Source: Cordilura impudica (taxonomy: Eukaryota > Arthropoda > Insecta > Diptera > Scathophagidae). Taken from it: a stretch of DNA of 64,000 bases. The stretch lies in contig OY821517.1 of assembly GCA_963682025.1 (NCBI GenBank), positions 341,730,196 through 341,794,195 of the forward strand, read 5' to 3'. A program made the position numbers and the translations under genes. Each line of letters opens with the position of its first letter. Within the stretch, counting starts at the first letter, position 1. Below are positions 31,683 to 43,507 of the stretch, piece by piece. The notes under the pieces are model-generated. The model searched no databases. It saw nothing but the letters and a program-made list of their open reading frames with translations, and was not told the DNA's origin.

Positions 31683-31907
31683 TTATGCTGTATACGCACG
31701 ATGGAACATTAACAGGAACATCTTCATGTTCCACTCAATGTTCCATCGTCTGTAGCAATGTTTCCTGTTAAAATCCATGTTTCAATTTTGGTTCCTCAAA
31801 TATCAAATTATTTTGATATTTTTTGTTTCCAAACTCAATGTTCCATCATCTGTGTCGATGTTTACTGTTTTTGCTCTTTTATTTCATTGAGAGCAGTCGT
31901 GTTGTAA

Positions 31908-32134
31908 TGCTAGCTACACACGAGGCAACCGGTTGAAGCAATGGTTGTAGCAACAATGATATACACGTAGCAACGGTTGCCTCAATCAACCAAAAATATC
32001 AAAACTTTTTGATATTTCTGGCTAAAAAATCAAAACTTTTTGATATTTCTGGCTAATTGAGGCAACCGTTGCTACGTGTGTATCATTGTTGCTACAACCA
32101 TTGCTTCAACCGGTTGCCTCGTGTGTAGGCCGCA
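31908..32134. mobile_element. Palindromic miniature element TGCTAGCTACACACGAGG, copy 1
   Basis: Almost the whole element is one inverted repeat: CACACGAGGCAACCGGTTGA at the left and its complement at the right, meeting at a duplicated TTTTTGATATTTCTGGCTAA centre. Left flank TAA, right flank TTA. Strongly similar to the copy at 38199-38394, whose TAA duplication is confirmed by an empty site. Confidence 0.75.
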
Positions 32135-32137
32135 TTA

Positions 32138-32317
32138 TGCTGCCAGTTGAAGCAATGGTTGTATCAACAATGATATACACGTAGCAACGGTTGCTTCAAC
32201 CAACGAAAAATATCAAAACTTTTTGATATTTCTTGCTAATTGAGGCAACCGTTGCTACGTGTGTATCATTGTTGATACAACCATTGCTTCAACTGGTTGC
32301 CTCGTGTGTAGGCCGCA
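32138..32317. mobile_element. Palindromic miniature element, copy 2, adjacent to copy 1
   Basis: Starts TGCTGCCAGTTGAAGCAATG (the first arm lacks about 20 bp present in copy 1) and ends GTGTGTAGGCCGCA, followed by TAA. It is separated from copy 1 by just TTA, so the two share a target triplet. Confidence 0.7.
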
Positions 32318-33130
32318 TAATGTTGTTTTGTATATCGGTTCACACAAGACAACTTTTGTTGCGTAATTCTTGAGTTTATAGGAGAGAGGGGAAAGAAGAG
32401 CGGTATTTGGTACGGAGTTGCTTGTTATCGGCAACTCGTTTTGTTGTGCAATTCGTAATTATAAACACGAAGTTAACTGCAGCTTATTATTTGACATTTC
32501 TTTTTATTCTCTGCTTCGATGTGAAAAATTATTATTATTATTTCATTTATTTTATTATTTATTTTATTATTTATTATTATTTGAAACTTCAAATAAATGG
32601 CTGAGTTTGGCAGACAAAAGTTGGATTTTTTAGTCATGACGTGAACATTAGCAGTCTCCACTAGCCATTGACTTGAACATTGTCGTGAATTATAGATAGT
32701 CGAGACGCCATGTAAAAGAGACGAAAATTACGAAAATTTAACATAATGAAAATTTGAAGAATTTTATAAATAATAATGAATAGTGTTAATGAAAATTTGA
32801 GGAATTTTATAAATTAATATACAAATTTATAAATTAATATATATTCTAAATTTGAAAAAATTTTATATGTAGCTGAATATAAAATTTATTTTTTTCCGCG
32901 TATACTTGTTAAGAACTAGTATACTCAATAAACACACAGAACTGATGATTCGTATTTGGTTCCATCGTCTGTAATAAAAGAATGGAAACATGTTTTTTTC
33001 ACATGTTTCTCTTAATGTTCCATCGTGTGTACTCAGCATTAACTACCAATTAAATACAACACAGCGCGTAAGAACCTCCTAGAATATATTAATTTTTATC
33101 GATAGTACACTTTTTTACAAGCGTGTGTGC

Positions 33131-33303
33131 TTATAAAGCAAAGTTTCACGCAGGACGCCGCCATTCCATAAAAAAGTGTGAATTTGACCGAACGTGTGAT
33201 TGCCGCACACTACATTAAAACACGAGTAGAACATTAAATTAAGTGCAAGTGTACATTTTTTTTTACGATTATATTAACAATACTATAAATAAAATAACAC
33301 AAG
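33131..33303 (+). promoter_or_regulatory. Hsc70-4: Probable Hsc70-4 promoter and 5' non-coding exon
   Basis: TTATAAAG at 33131 resembles a TATA box, and the text after about 33160 ends in an excellent splice donor, CACAAG|GTAAGT at 33303/33304. The coding exon at 39912 starts directly after an acceptor, so an upstream non-coding exon is required. This is the best candidate I can see. Transcription start not determined. Confidence 0.5.
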
Positions 33304-34478
33304 GTAAGTGGAGAAAAATAATTGAATTGTTAAAATAAGATTAAATTGTAAAAAAAATAAATATGTAGAGAAAAAAAACACGTGGGGTAAAATGAAGGTT
33401 TACAAAAAAAGTATTTTTTTTTATTTAAAAAAATTAGTTTTATTTAAAAAAAATTTAAAACGAATTCATATACATAATTTTTGCAATCTTTAAATATAAA
33501 TTTTGCAAATCTTGCTTGAAATAGTCTTTGTTTAAGTTATAACGAAACAATGCGTCATAAAGAAAAATCTGGAAAAAAGAAAAAATATTTTGGATGGCCT
33601 TTTATAACAGTGACTCATTTTTACATTCCAGTTAATAAGATAGGAAAAAAAAACATTTTCCACTTGTAATAACGAACGAAATCATTCTGTATTAGAAAAT
33701 AAATATTTTTTCTCTAGAATCGTGTTCTAATTCTTTTGGAAACCAGAAGTTAATTTTATCTTTTAAAACAACCACTTTACTAATCTCTAAACTAAACCAC
33801 ATGTATTTTAATAATAATTCTACAAAAGTTCTTTATCATCGTGTATTGGTTAAAAGCTAACCTCTTTTTTTGATGTGTGTATTTGTTAAAAAAAAAAAAA
33901 AAATTAAAAAAACTACAACTACGTACAACCAACGCATATCTTTTTTTTTAACACATTTTTAACCACTTCCATTTATGCATTTTGTTGTGTCTCTCATATA
34001 CAAGTTTGCATAAATGTTTTCTTCGTGTCATTAGTGTGAGTGCGCGTTATCGTTTTAGGACCTTGGTAACATAAAATTGTGCTCATCTTTACAAATTTAC
34101 TTTACAAGCATTAACCCCTAAAGTCAACATCCGCTGTACTTCATTATGTGATAAATCGGAATAATTATATATATATATATTTTTTTTTTACATGGGATAC
34201 AATCGTTTCGTATAGTATAGATATTCAATTAATACACTAACAAATCAATATTCTTTTTCCAATAATTTACACAATGATATATATATAGTACGTAACATAT
34301 TTGTTAGTAGCCCGCCTCTAGCCCCTTTACTGCCGCTGAAATATTAAAACGAATAATTAAAGTTAAAAAAAAAGGTTAAATACTTTGATGAAATTATATG
34401 TACATATATCTCTTTTAATTACGTATTAAAACTTTCCACACCACTCACATAAAATTTAAAAATATACATCGTGTGTTT

Positions 34479-34516
<38 letters not shown>

Positions 34517-34639
34517 TAGTTAATTAGTCATTCACCCCTAATTGTTGATAAATATTCCACAAACCAGGAACGTAACAGTTATAAGATAAATAAGAAAAAG
34601 TCTTATTTAACCATTAACATTGATGAATTCAAATAATGG

Positions 34640-34835
34640 TCTTTATTAACAATTATCGTAAAATATATAGTATTTTGGTTATTTTATTGAAGTGAGAAAT
34701 ATTTTTTGGTTATGAATAACATTTATAGCAACCAAAAAATTTTTTTGGATAACGATAAAACCATTATCGGGAATTATTTTATACATATACATACATATCG
34801 TATTTTTGATTTAATGGATGCATTTCTAAGAGGGT
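34640..34835. repeat. Left member of an inverted repeat pair in the Hsc70-4 intron
   Basis: TTAACAATTATCGTAAAATA, TTGAAGTGAGAAATATTTTT and CGTATTTTTGATTTAATGGA occur here and, in complement and in the same order, at 39520-39725. The members are 4.7 kb apart. Confidence 0.6.
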
Positions 34836-36376
34836 TGCGATTTAATTATTAAACTACTTTAACTAAAATACATTCATAAAAAATCTTAAATCGGGTTTCA
34901 AATACAAATTAGTTAAAACACATTTTAAGCCTAAACAAGTAAGAGTGTTAAATTCGGCTGTACCGAATCTTTGATACCCTCCACCTCGGTTTGAGTCTTG
35001 ATAATAAATGTAAATGAAAAAAGTAAACAATTTGTTAAACTTAATACCAAATTATTTCAGCAAATTCTTTGGGTTGGTTTTCGTCTTTTCTATTATTTCA
35101 GATTTATTTCGGTGCTTGTTTTTTGGTCATCGTGGTTGCTGATCGGCATGCATTTAGGTTATATACCTATATGAATGCGTTTCCGGTTATATGACATAAC
35201 TTCTCGTTTAATTTAGTTTTTGCTAATTAAATAGCTCGTACTAACCTCCATTGCAAAGGTAATGGTTGTGTAGGGTGGCTATATGCATTAAATCGTGCTT
35301 ATTGGAGATGACTGTATAGTTTCTTTTAATTGGCCAAATATTTCTTCATTGTGGCCATATAGGTCGGAAATAATAACAAAAAAAAAAAAAAAAAAAAGCT
35401 CTCAACTTTTTTATTAAAATATTGCCATATTTTGAAAACAGAGAATAAATATATAATAATAAATAATCAAATTAGGGATGCCAAACGCAAAAAACCAAAT
35501 GTCCCAAACATTTTAAATAAAATAATTTGTTCTCTTTATTCTCTGAAAAACTTCAAATTTTCATCCAAAAAAAAATTGTGAAAATTTATATAAAAAATAA
35601 CATTCTCATCAAATTGCGTTTATTTATGCAACAGTTTTTATGTTCGCAATTCTTAAATATCATTTGACGTTTTCTAAAATTCATTGAATATAAATTAATG
35701 TTTTCTGTAGTGTAATTCTGTAAATTTCAACGATCCGACAATCGCAAAATATATCGATAGCTATTGTTGTTTGCACTAAGGATTAAGTGATTCACTAAGT
35801 ACATACATCCTAACGACAGTCGACAAATCTATTTTTCTATTTATTTAAATTGTAAACCAGTGGCATCTCTGTCAAAATAAGCGAAAAACACAAAGAAGAA
35901 TAGAAAAAAAAAACAAATTACTTCGTGTTTGACAGGATGATTTTATGTTTTATGTTTAATATCTTTATTTTTTTTTACTAATATTTCTGTGTATTTATTT
36001 GAAAATGAAATAATGAATTGAATATGCTATTTAATTTTTTTATTTATATAAAAAAGTTTTTTAATTAAAGCAAAATATTTTCACTATTTTATGATTTTTA
36101 TTTATGTATGACGACATTTCAACCCTAAAATTTAAGTTTTTAACACAAAAATGGTTGTCGTTTAGATAACAACAACAACTGACTTTAACAATAGCGAATA
36201 TCGTTTAAAAATTTTACTGATAATTTTGCAATTTTCTTTTCTTTTTTTTTTTTTTTTTTTTTTTAACTATACTATCGTTAAAAGAAGTTACTGAATCGCG
36301 GTACTGAAAAGCTATTAATTTCTACTGAATGTCAATATTTTTTTTTTTTTAAATGTAAAAATTTTTTAAATGTAAG

Positions 36377-36415
<39 letters not shown>

Positions 36416-36886
36416 AATTTCAATTTGTGTTTAACGAATAAAATTTATATATTAGAGATGCAAATGATGTCTTCTAAATTTAAAATTATTATTTCCGACG
36501 TTTTGATATGATTTTCTGAAATTCAATTAATTGTAATTTATAATTGAAAATTTTTAATTCCAGTTTTTTGAATTGATATTTTCTTAAATTTGAATGGAAA
36601 ATTTAAAAAGTGCAATTTTGTATTTATGTGTATAATAATGCTTTAGTAATTATAAACAATTTTTAAAAATTAGATGTAATCGCAATCAAATATTTTGTAG
36701 GTAAAGCAGAATAATAATTCTATATAACTATGTAGAATTGTTTTGAAAGCAAAAAACTCATTGATGAACTCGGTAACTCTATTTTGTAAAGACAACAAAA
36801 AGTTAATATGCCAAACTTATGTTCATATTTGTAAAAGAATAATGAAAATACGTATGAAATAAAATACCAGCCCGTGTATACTCTCA

Positions 36887-37180
36887 AGGCCTAGTTAGCC
36901 ACACGTTGCTATAATTTATCCGTACCGTAAATGTAACGTTGACATTTAGTGCAATTATAGAACGTAAAAAACGGATCAGCATGTTGCTGTGTAAAATTAA
37001 CCAAACTTTATCAGCTGTTCACAAATGTCACGTACAAACGTAACAAAAATCTATTTTCAACAGATAGGAACGTTCCGGTTACGTGACAGTTGAGTTCGGT
37101 AACTGCTCTAATTGCTTTTCATGTAACAGAAAAAAACAGCTGACACGTTTGGTTAAGGTTACGTGTGGATAACTAGGCCT
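36887..37180. mobile_element. AGGCCTAGTTAGCCA miniature element, copy 3 (inverted)
   Basis: AGGCCTAGTTAGCCACACGT to ACGTGTGGATAACTAGGCCT. The interior matches copies 1 and 2 in complement (for example AACCAAACTTTATCAGCTGT). Flanks TCA and TTA differ by one base. Confidence 0.7.
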
Positions 37181-38198
37181 TTAGCATTGTTCTGTATGAT
37201 ATCCAGTTGAAAATATTAACATTCATGTTAAAATAGAAATAACTATTGCAAAGCTAATTAGACACTGTTAATGCAAAAGAAATTTATTTGCCCCCACAAC
37301 AAAATATTGCAGAATTTTATTTAAATAAAATAATATACCGACTTATTCCTAACATGCAGTTGTTATGGATAAACATATATATAATATATGTATATTATTT
37401 GTATTATTTAATATGTTTATATAAATTTATAAATAAATTTATACATAAAATTTTTTTTTTGCTATATTTACAACTAGGTATTTAGCATTATTTGCTTTAG
37501 ATGTTGGTGAATTTTTACTCCTTTTATATTAACTCGTAGTGTCTGCTTGTCGAAAAAATTTTGGATCGATTTTAACCAATTTTCCGTGAGCCATTCGATC
37601 TGAAATTTTGTAGGCAGGCTCGTGGTAATAACAGAAATGATCTAACAAATTTTTAGAGTGATACCAAAACAATGGAAACTTTTAAATTTTTCTACCAGAG
37701 TTAATAAAAAAATTTACAAAGCGTTAGTTTTTATTATATTACCACAACGACCACAAAAACAACAAGTCGTCCAGCTATGACAACAACACAACATTTAGAA
37801 TAACAACAAGAACAATATAGAAACATCATATTTTTCATTTTTTTTTTTTTTTTTTACTTCAGAGATTTCCCTGGACCTGTTCCACCGATTTTAATCATTT
37901 TTGAAATAGAAATCCCATGAATTTGGTGAATCATTTTCGCTAAAAATGATCACTGTAGCTGCACTATTCAGGGCGTGATCGTGACAAGAACAACATAGAA
38001 AATTATATTTTTTCAAGACTTTTTTTAGTTCTTCATTCAAATCTCGGGCCCTAACCGACCGATTTAGACGATTTTAAATAGCAAACTTTTCAGGATGTTA
38101 ATGAATCATTTTTTATGTCAACGAGCACCCTGCCCGATTGATGCCGTCATCGTGATTTCCACAGACGGACATCGCTATATCAACTCCGGTTGTTATAA

Positions 38199-38394
38199 TG
38201 CTACCTACACACGAGGCAACCAGTTGAAGCAATGGTTGTATCAACAATGATATACACGTAGCAACGATTGCCTCAACCAACGAAAAATATTAAAACTTTT
38301 TGATATTTCTGGCTAATTGGGGCAACCGTTGCTACGTGTGTATCATTGTTGCTACAACCATTGCTTCAACTGTTTGCCTCGTGTGTAGGTAGCA
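38199..38394. mobile_element. Palindromic miniature element, copy 3, with TAA duplication
   Basis: 196 bp, TGCTACCTACACACGAGGCA to TGCCTCGTGTGTAGGTAGCA, nearly self-complementary throughout, flanked by TAA (38196-38198, 38395-38397). The host repeat elsewhere reads GTTGTTATAAGGATC uninterrupted (1609-1624), so the insertion and its 3-bp duplication are certain. Fits PIF/Harbinger target preference. Confidence 0.85.
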
Positions 38395-39519
38395 TAAGGA
38401 TCACAAATATATATATTTTATGGGGTCCAAATCTATTTTTCAAATTATTACAAACGGAATGACAAACTTATATATACCCTCTGCACACTGGAGTGGAGGG
38501 TATAAAAAGGTTTGTTAAAAATTTGTATTCATAATCAGTATTTTAAGTAATAAACGTTTTATTAAACTCTATGATGGCAACACTACATTTTTTATTTGTC
38601 ACTTGAGTTGTAATGATGCAAAATCATGGTTATTAATTCATACGGTATTCGTATCTATAATTTTTTTTTTTTGCTGTGTTTGAGAAAAAATATGGTTTTT
38701 ATAGAAAAAAAATTAATGATAAACTTGTCTATTAATTAAATAAAGAAAAACATTCAAAACAAAATGATAGGTACATAGATATATAATTTATGTGGTGATT
38801 TTATTGCAGATTAAAAAAGTATTCAAATAACCAGTTTTATTTAATTTGTTTTGATTGTTTACACATCACTAGTTTTCTTTGTTCTATTATTATTACAAAT
38901 TAAAAATATTCCTTTTAATGTAGTTGCCTTAATTAAGTTATTTTAATAATTTGTATAAATACTTCGAGCGCAAGCGCTCCTTATCCGGAATAGCAATTGG
39001 GTCGCTCCTTTTTTTTTTTTTTTTTTTTTTTGTAAATTTTCTTTTGACGATTATTTGAGATTTGGGCAATAATTTCTATTGTAAATAAAATATATGTAAT
39101 TAAAACATAATTTTTGTCAATAAAAATAATTCTTACCAATTCTATTAATCAAATATAAATTGTCTATTTCTCATTAAAAAATCAACTAACTTTCTGTTCA
39201 TAATGAAAACAAACACAAAGCAAAAAGCACAAATATTTTAAAATAGGTTTAAAATAGGGTCGAACCAATTTTAAAATTCTTTTATTTACACAAGGTTTAA
39301 AATAGGTATTTTAAGCTAAAATTCGTTTATGAATACAATTTTATCGATTTTCGCTTAAAATGGATTTGAAATGCTGTTTAGAATTGTTATGAATACGGCT
39401 GTTAAAGTTTAATTATTAATCCACTTTTCCATTAAATAATATTTATAAATTTAATAAACAATTCTTACAAAACTTCCTGTTTTGTTTACTTTACCAAAGA
39501 TATTTTAATTAATTGCCCT

Positions 39520-39725
39520 ACAAACCCGTTAGAAATGCAAACATTACATCAAAAATACGATACGTATCCGGGTAGGAATAACAAAAAAAAAAATTATTTT
39601 CGATATTGGTTATTGTTAACCAAAAAATAACCAAAAATAAAACTAAAATAAATAAATATTTCTCACTTCAATTATCTAAAATAACCAAATTACTATATAT
39701 CTTACGATAATTGTTAAAATTTCCC
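39520..39725. repeat. Right member of the inverted repeat pair in the Hsc70-4 intron
   Basis: Complement of 34640-34835 (ACATCAAAAATACGATACGT, AAATATTTCTCACTTCAATT, TTACGATAATTGTTAAAATT). It ends about 190 bp before the Hsc70-4 coding exon. Confidence 0.6.
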
Positions 39726-39911
39726 TAAAACAATTAAATCGAATTTAAACATAACATTTTCTTTAAAAAAAAAAACTATTTTCCGTCCCTGCCGCACACA
39801 TTTTTTCTTTTCATAATATTTTTTTTTTTTTTACAAGTTTAACTTTTGAAAATAAAACAAAACAATCACTAACTCTTTGTTTCTTTGTGCATTTCTTTTG
39901 ATATTTTTCAG

Positions 39912-41876
39912 ATGTCTAAAGCTCCTGCAATTGGTATTGATTTGGGTACAACCTACTCTTGCGTGGGTGTATTCCAACATGGTAAAGTAGAAATTATTGC
40001 CAACGACCAGGGTAATCGTACCACACCATCATATGTTGCCTTCACAGACACTGAACGTCTTATTGGAGATGCTGCCAAAAATCAAGTCGCCATGAATCCC
40101 ATCAATACCATCTTTGATGCTAAGCGTTTGATTGGTCGCAAGTATGAGGATACCACCGTACAAGCTGATATGAAACATTGGCCCTTCGATGTTGTCAGTG
40201 TCGATGGCAAGCCAAAAATTCAAGTGTCATACAAGGATGAAAACAAGACATTTTTCCCCGAAGAAATCTCTTCCATGGTTTTGACAAAAATGAAGGAAAC
40301 CGCTGAGGCTTACTTGGGCAAACCAGTTACAAATGCTGTCATCACCGTGCCAGCCTATTTCAATGATTCCCAGCGCCAGGCTACAAAGGACGCGGGCACC
40401 ATTGCTGGTTTAAATGTTTTGCGTATCATCAATGAACCTACCGCTGCTGCCATCGCTTATGGTCTCGACAAAAAGGCCGTTGGTGAACGTAATGTACTCA
40501 TTTTCGATTTAGGGGGCGGCACGTTCGATGTTTCCATTCTCTCCATTGACGACGGCATCTTCGAGGTCAAGTCCACTGCTGGTGACACCCATTTGGGTGG
40601 TGAAGATTTTGATAATCGCCTAGTCACCCACTTTGTTCAGGAGTTCAAGCGCAAGCACAAGAAGGATCTCACCTCCAACAAGCGTGCATTGCGCCGTCTC
40701 CGCACAGCTTGCGAACGTGCGAAGCGTACGTTGTCCTCTTCCACCCAGGCCAGCATTGAAATCGATTCTTTGTTCGAAGGTACCGACTTTTATACATCCA
40801 TCACTCGTGCCCGTTTCGAGGAGTTGAACGCTGATTTATTCCGCAGCACCATGGACCCCGTTGAGAAGGCTTTGCGTGATGCCAAGCTTGACAAGGCTCA
40901 AATCCACGATATTGTCTTGGTCGGTGGTTCCACTCGTATTCCAAAGGTACAAAAGTTGTTGCAAGATTTCTTCAACGGCAAGGAGTTGAACAAATCTATC
41001 AACCCCGATGAAGCTGTTGCCTATGGTGCAGCTGTACAAGCTGCCATCTTGCATGGTGACAAGTCGCAAGAAGTCCAAGATTTGTTGTTGCTCGATGTTA
41101 CTCCCTTGTCTTTGGGTATTGAGACCGCTGGCGGTGTTATGAGCACTCTCATTAAGCGCAACACCACCATCCCCACTAAGCAGACACAGACCTTTACCAC
41201 TTACTCGGACAATCAACCCGGTGTATTGATCCAGGTCTACGAAGGTGAGCGTGCCATGACCAAGGACAACAACTTGTTGGGCAAATTCGAATTGTCTGGC
41301 ATTCCGCCGGCACCTCGAGGTGTTCCCCAAATCGAAGTTACCTTCGATATTGATGCCAACGGTATCTTGAACGTCACTGCTTTGGAACGTTCCACCAATA
41401 AGGAGAACAAGATTACTATCACCAATGACAAAGGTCGCTTGTCTAAGGAAGATATCGAACGCATGGTCAATGAGGCGGAGAAATACCGTAACGAAGATGA
41501 AAAGCAAAAGGAAACTATTGCTGCCAAGAACTCTTTGGAATCCTACTGCTTCAACATGAAGGCAACTTTGGATGAAGATAACTTGAAGACCAAGATCTCG
41601 GAATCAGATCGTACCACCATCATGGAGAAGTGTAACGAAACCATCAAATGGTTGGATGCCAATCAATTGGCCGATAAGGAAGAATATGAACATCGTCAAA
41701 AGGAATTGGAAGGTGTTTGCAATCCAATCATCACCAAATTGTACCAAGGTGCTGGTGGTGCTCCTGGTGGAATGCCCGGCGGTATGCCAGGTGGTTTCCC
41801 AGGTGCTCCTGGTGCTGGTGCTGCTGGCCCCGGAGCTGGTTCCGGTGCCGGTCCCACCATCGAAGAAGTCGATTAA
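39912..41876 (+). CDS. Hsc70-4: Constitutive cytosolic Hsp70 chaperone (Hsc70-4)
   Basis: 654 residues in a single coding exon. ATP-driven chaperone that binds exposed hydrophobic peptides with J-domain co-chaperones, and drives clathrin uncoating and general folding. The ATPase domain (about 1-385) shows [39 protein letters not shown] and [11 protein letters not shown]. The substrate-binding domain follows ([33 protein letters not shown]), then the helical lid and a Gly/Pro/Met tail ([10 protein letters not shown]) ending in the EEVD motif that binds TPR co-chaperones. The start at 39912 is chosen because it directly follows a splice acceptor (TTTTTCAG) and the protein begins [10 protein letters not shown] like other Hsc70-4 proteins; the in-frame ATG at 39885 lies in the intron. 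Confidence 0.98.
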   Translation: MSKAPAIGIDLGTTYSCVGVFQHGKVEIIANDQGNRTTPSYVAFTDTERLIGDAAKNQVAMNPINTIFDAKRLIGRKYEDTTVQADMKHWPFDVVSVDGKPKIQVSYKDENKTFFPEEISSMVLTKMKETAEAYLGKPVTNAVITVPAYFNDSQRQATKDAGTIAGLNVLRIINEPTAAAIAYGLDKKAVGERNVLIFDLGGGTFDVSILSIDDGIFEVKSTAGDTHLGGEDFDNRLVTHFVQEFKRKHKKDLTSNKRALRRLRTACERAKRTLSSSTQASIEIDSLFEGTDFYTSITRARFEELNADLFRSTMDPVEKALRDAKLDKAQIHDIVLVGGSTRIPKVQKLLQDFFNGKELNKSINPDEAVAYGAAVQAAILHGDKSQEVQDLLLLDVTPLSLGIETAGGVMSTLIKRNTTIPTKQTQTFTTYSDNQPGVLIQVYEGERAMTKDNNLLGKFELSGIPPAPRGVPQIEVTFDIDANGILNVTALERSTNKENKITITNDKGRLSKEDIERMVNEAEKYRNEDEKQKETIAAKNSLESYCFNMKATLDEDNLKTKISESDRTTIMEKCNETIKWLDANQLADKEEYEHRQKELEGVCNPIITKLYQGAGGAPGGMPGGMPGGFPGAPGAGAAGPGAGSGAGPTIEEVD

Positions 41877-42126
41877 ATACCAAAGTGACGAGACTTCAAC
41901 ATCATCCTTCACCAAAACACTTTTCCATCAATGTTTATCTCATAAGCAACAAATATATTCCATAAATATATATAACAGCTTGGATTAAAAAAAAATATAC
42001 CTTTTAAAACCTACAAAAACAACTGCTCTTCGTATTATATTCTCATCAAACTCAGAAAACAACATAAGCTAATATAACATGGTTTTTAGTAAAATTTAAA
42101 ATGTTTGCTTGCATTGAATTTCCAAA

Positions 42127-42132
42127 AATAAA
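42127..42132 (+). terminator. Likely poly(A) signal of Hsc70-4
   Basis: AATAAA about 250 bp after the stop codon. The intervening 3' UTR is AT-rich with no other feature; 42133-42285 holds nothing recognisable. Confidence 0.5.
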
Positions 42133-42285
42133 ATACAACAGTTTCAAAACTTTTAATGGAGCTAAATATAAAATATATGAAGTATTTTAATTTAATGGGG
42201 GGAATATTTGGGTAATTAAAATGTAAATCTAAAGGACACGTCAGTAAGATGGAGGAAGAATACGTTCTGTAATTCGCTTTTTATA

Positions 42286-43045
42286 CCCTATACCACTATG
42301 TGGTTTGGGTATAATGACTTTGTGCTGCTGTTTGCAACAACCAAAAATATTTGACCTAGACCCATCTTTAATTATACCGATCGAATCAGAATCACTTTCT
42401 GAGTTGATTTAACAACGTCCGTCTGTGTGTCCATGTAAAGCTTGTAATCAAACTGCAGGTCGCAAGTATGAATGTATTTTGATGAAATTTGGTATATAAG
42501 CTTTTATCGGCCATGGGATGAACGGTATTGAAATTGGTGAGAATGGGTCCATGTTCAGACCTAGCCCCAATACAAATTACCCATACGAAATCGACATAAA
42601 TTGCCATAAGAACCAAATTGTCATATATATCTTACACAAATTGAGTTTGTATGCGTTCATTAAATCCATTAATGAGTAGTCAAAAAATGATCCCTTTGAC
42701 CCCATATAGAGCTGCTTCCCGATCTTCAATTAAATCTATTAAAAAACTAAAATATTGCACTGATTCTTCTCAAATTTTGTTTGTATATATTTTTGCAAAA
42801 TACAAGAGACTTTACCAACCATGATCAGGATCGGTCCATTTTTGGACCTAGTCCCTATATAGATATAGCATCCGATATGAACTTTTTCATATCTGCAGCC
42901 AAAAACATTAATAAAAATCCCACTCAAATTTGGTTTTTGCTTATTTTCTATGTCCAGTTAGTTGGGCCTAAGAGATAGGGTTTCTAAACGCATGGTATAG
43001 GGTATCGTATAGTCGGTCTAGACCGACTATAATTTTCTTATTTGT
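42286..43045. repeat. TATACCCTATACCA-family repeat (full copy)
   Basis: Begins TATACCCTATACCACTATGTG and ends GGTATAGGGTATCGTATAGTC followed by the palindrome GGTCTAGACC. The outermost bases are inverted repeats (TATACCCTATACCA, TGGTATAGGGTATC). About 85-90% similar by eye to the copy at 43508. No conserved protein. Confidence 0.65.
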
Positions 43046-43507
43046 TTTATTTTGCTGTTTACATTTTTTTCTTGTACAAGTCGTGCTAATTTTTCTTTAA
43101 AATTAGGGTGTGACGTCAGTAGAAATTGACACCCTGCACCCCTTTTGTATCGTCGTTTCCAGAAGTTTATCGCATGTCATCTTACACGTGTTGGTAATAC
43201 ATGAAAGCGACTAAATTTAGTTTGCCAAAAGCTTATATTCTTAAAAAGCTCTGATTCAACTGTGTTGCCAATATACATTATATAACTCTGGAAAGTAAAA
43301 TTTATTTGCACTAAATTGTAATCAAAATATTTTGAAGTAAACACGAAAACCAACCAATTTTAAGAGAAAATTAGTTTTAAAATGTTGCTCTTTTAACCCT
43401 AGAAAGATAACGTTATTTTTTTGTACGTTAAAGATAACGATACGTCTAAGAGACGTTTGGTTTTTCTTATCCTTTTAAGGACTATAGAAATAAAAAATTG
43501 ATATTTT

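Larger units (their letters stand above)
31686..33038. mobile_element. TGCTG...GATGGAACATT element holding nested insertions
   Basis: TGCTGTATACGCACGATGGA at the left pairs with CCATCGTGTGTACTCAGCA at the right, flanked by TTA on both sides (31683-31685, 33039-33041). GTTCCATCGTCTG-like words recur within. It contains two palindromic miniature elements (31908-32317) and a dispersed repeat (32385-32600). Its right end is about 90 bp from the probable Hsc70-4 TATA box. Confidence 0.65.
34933..38507. repeat. ATACCCTCCAC-family repeat, expanded copy
   Basis: Left end ACAAGTAAGAGTGTTAAATTCGG then CTTTGATACCCTCCACC; right end CTCTGCACACTGGAGTGGAGGGTATAAAAA. Compact copies are about 0.4-0.5 kb, but here 3 kb separates the ends, containing at least the 36887-37180 and 38199-38394 elements, long T-runs, and unassigned DNA (35090-36880, 37190-38110). 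It may be a longer parent form or an accumulation of insertions. Confidence 0.4.
33304..39911 (+). other. Hsc70-4: Probable 5' UTR intron of Hsc70-4, rich in insertions
   Basis: About 6.6 kb from the donor GTAAGT to the acceptor ATATTTTTCAG. No gene is recognised in it. It holds long T-runs (about 34478-34515 and 36377-36413), an inverted pair of about 190-bp repeats (34640-34835 and 39520-39725), a large split repeat (34933-38507) and miniature elements. Drosophila Hsc70-4 also has an intron ahead of its coding exon, though the length here is inference. Confidence 0.5.

Noticed and set aside
39885..39911. Nine extra N-terminal residues for Hsc70-4 from an upstream in-frame ATG
   Set aside because: The ATG lies upstream of a splice acceptor ending at 39911 and the family protein starts MSKAPA at 39912.
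40836..41507. A 223-codon open frame, plus shorter ones, on the strand opposite Hsc70-4
   Set aside because: Antisense frames are a known by-product of codon usage in Hsp70 genes. No domain, start context or splice evidence supports a gene.
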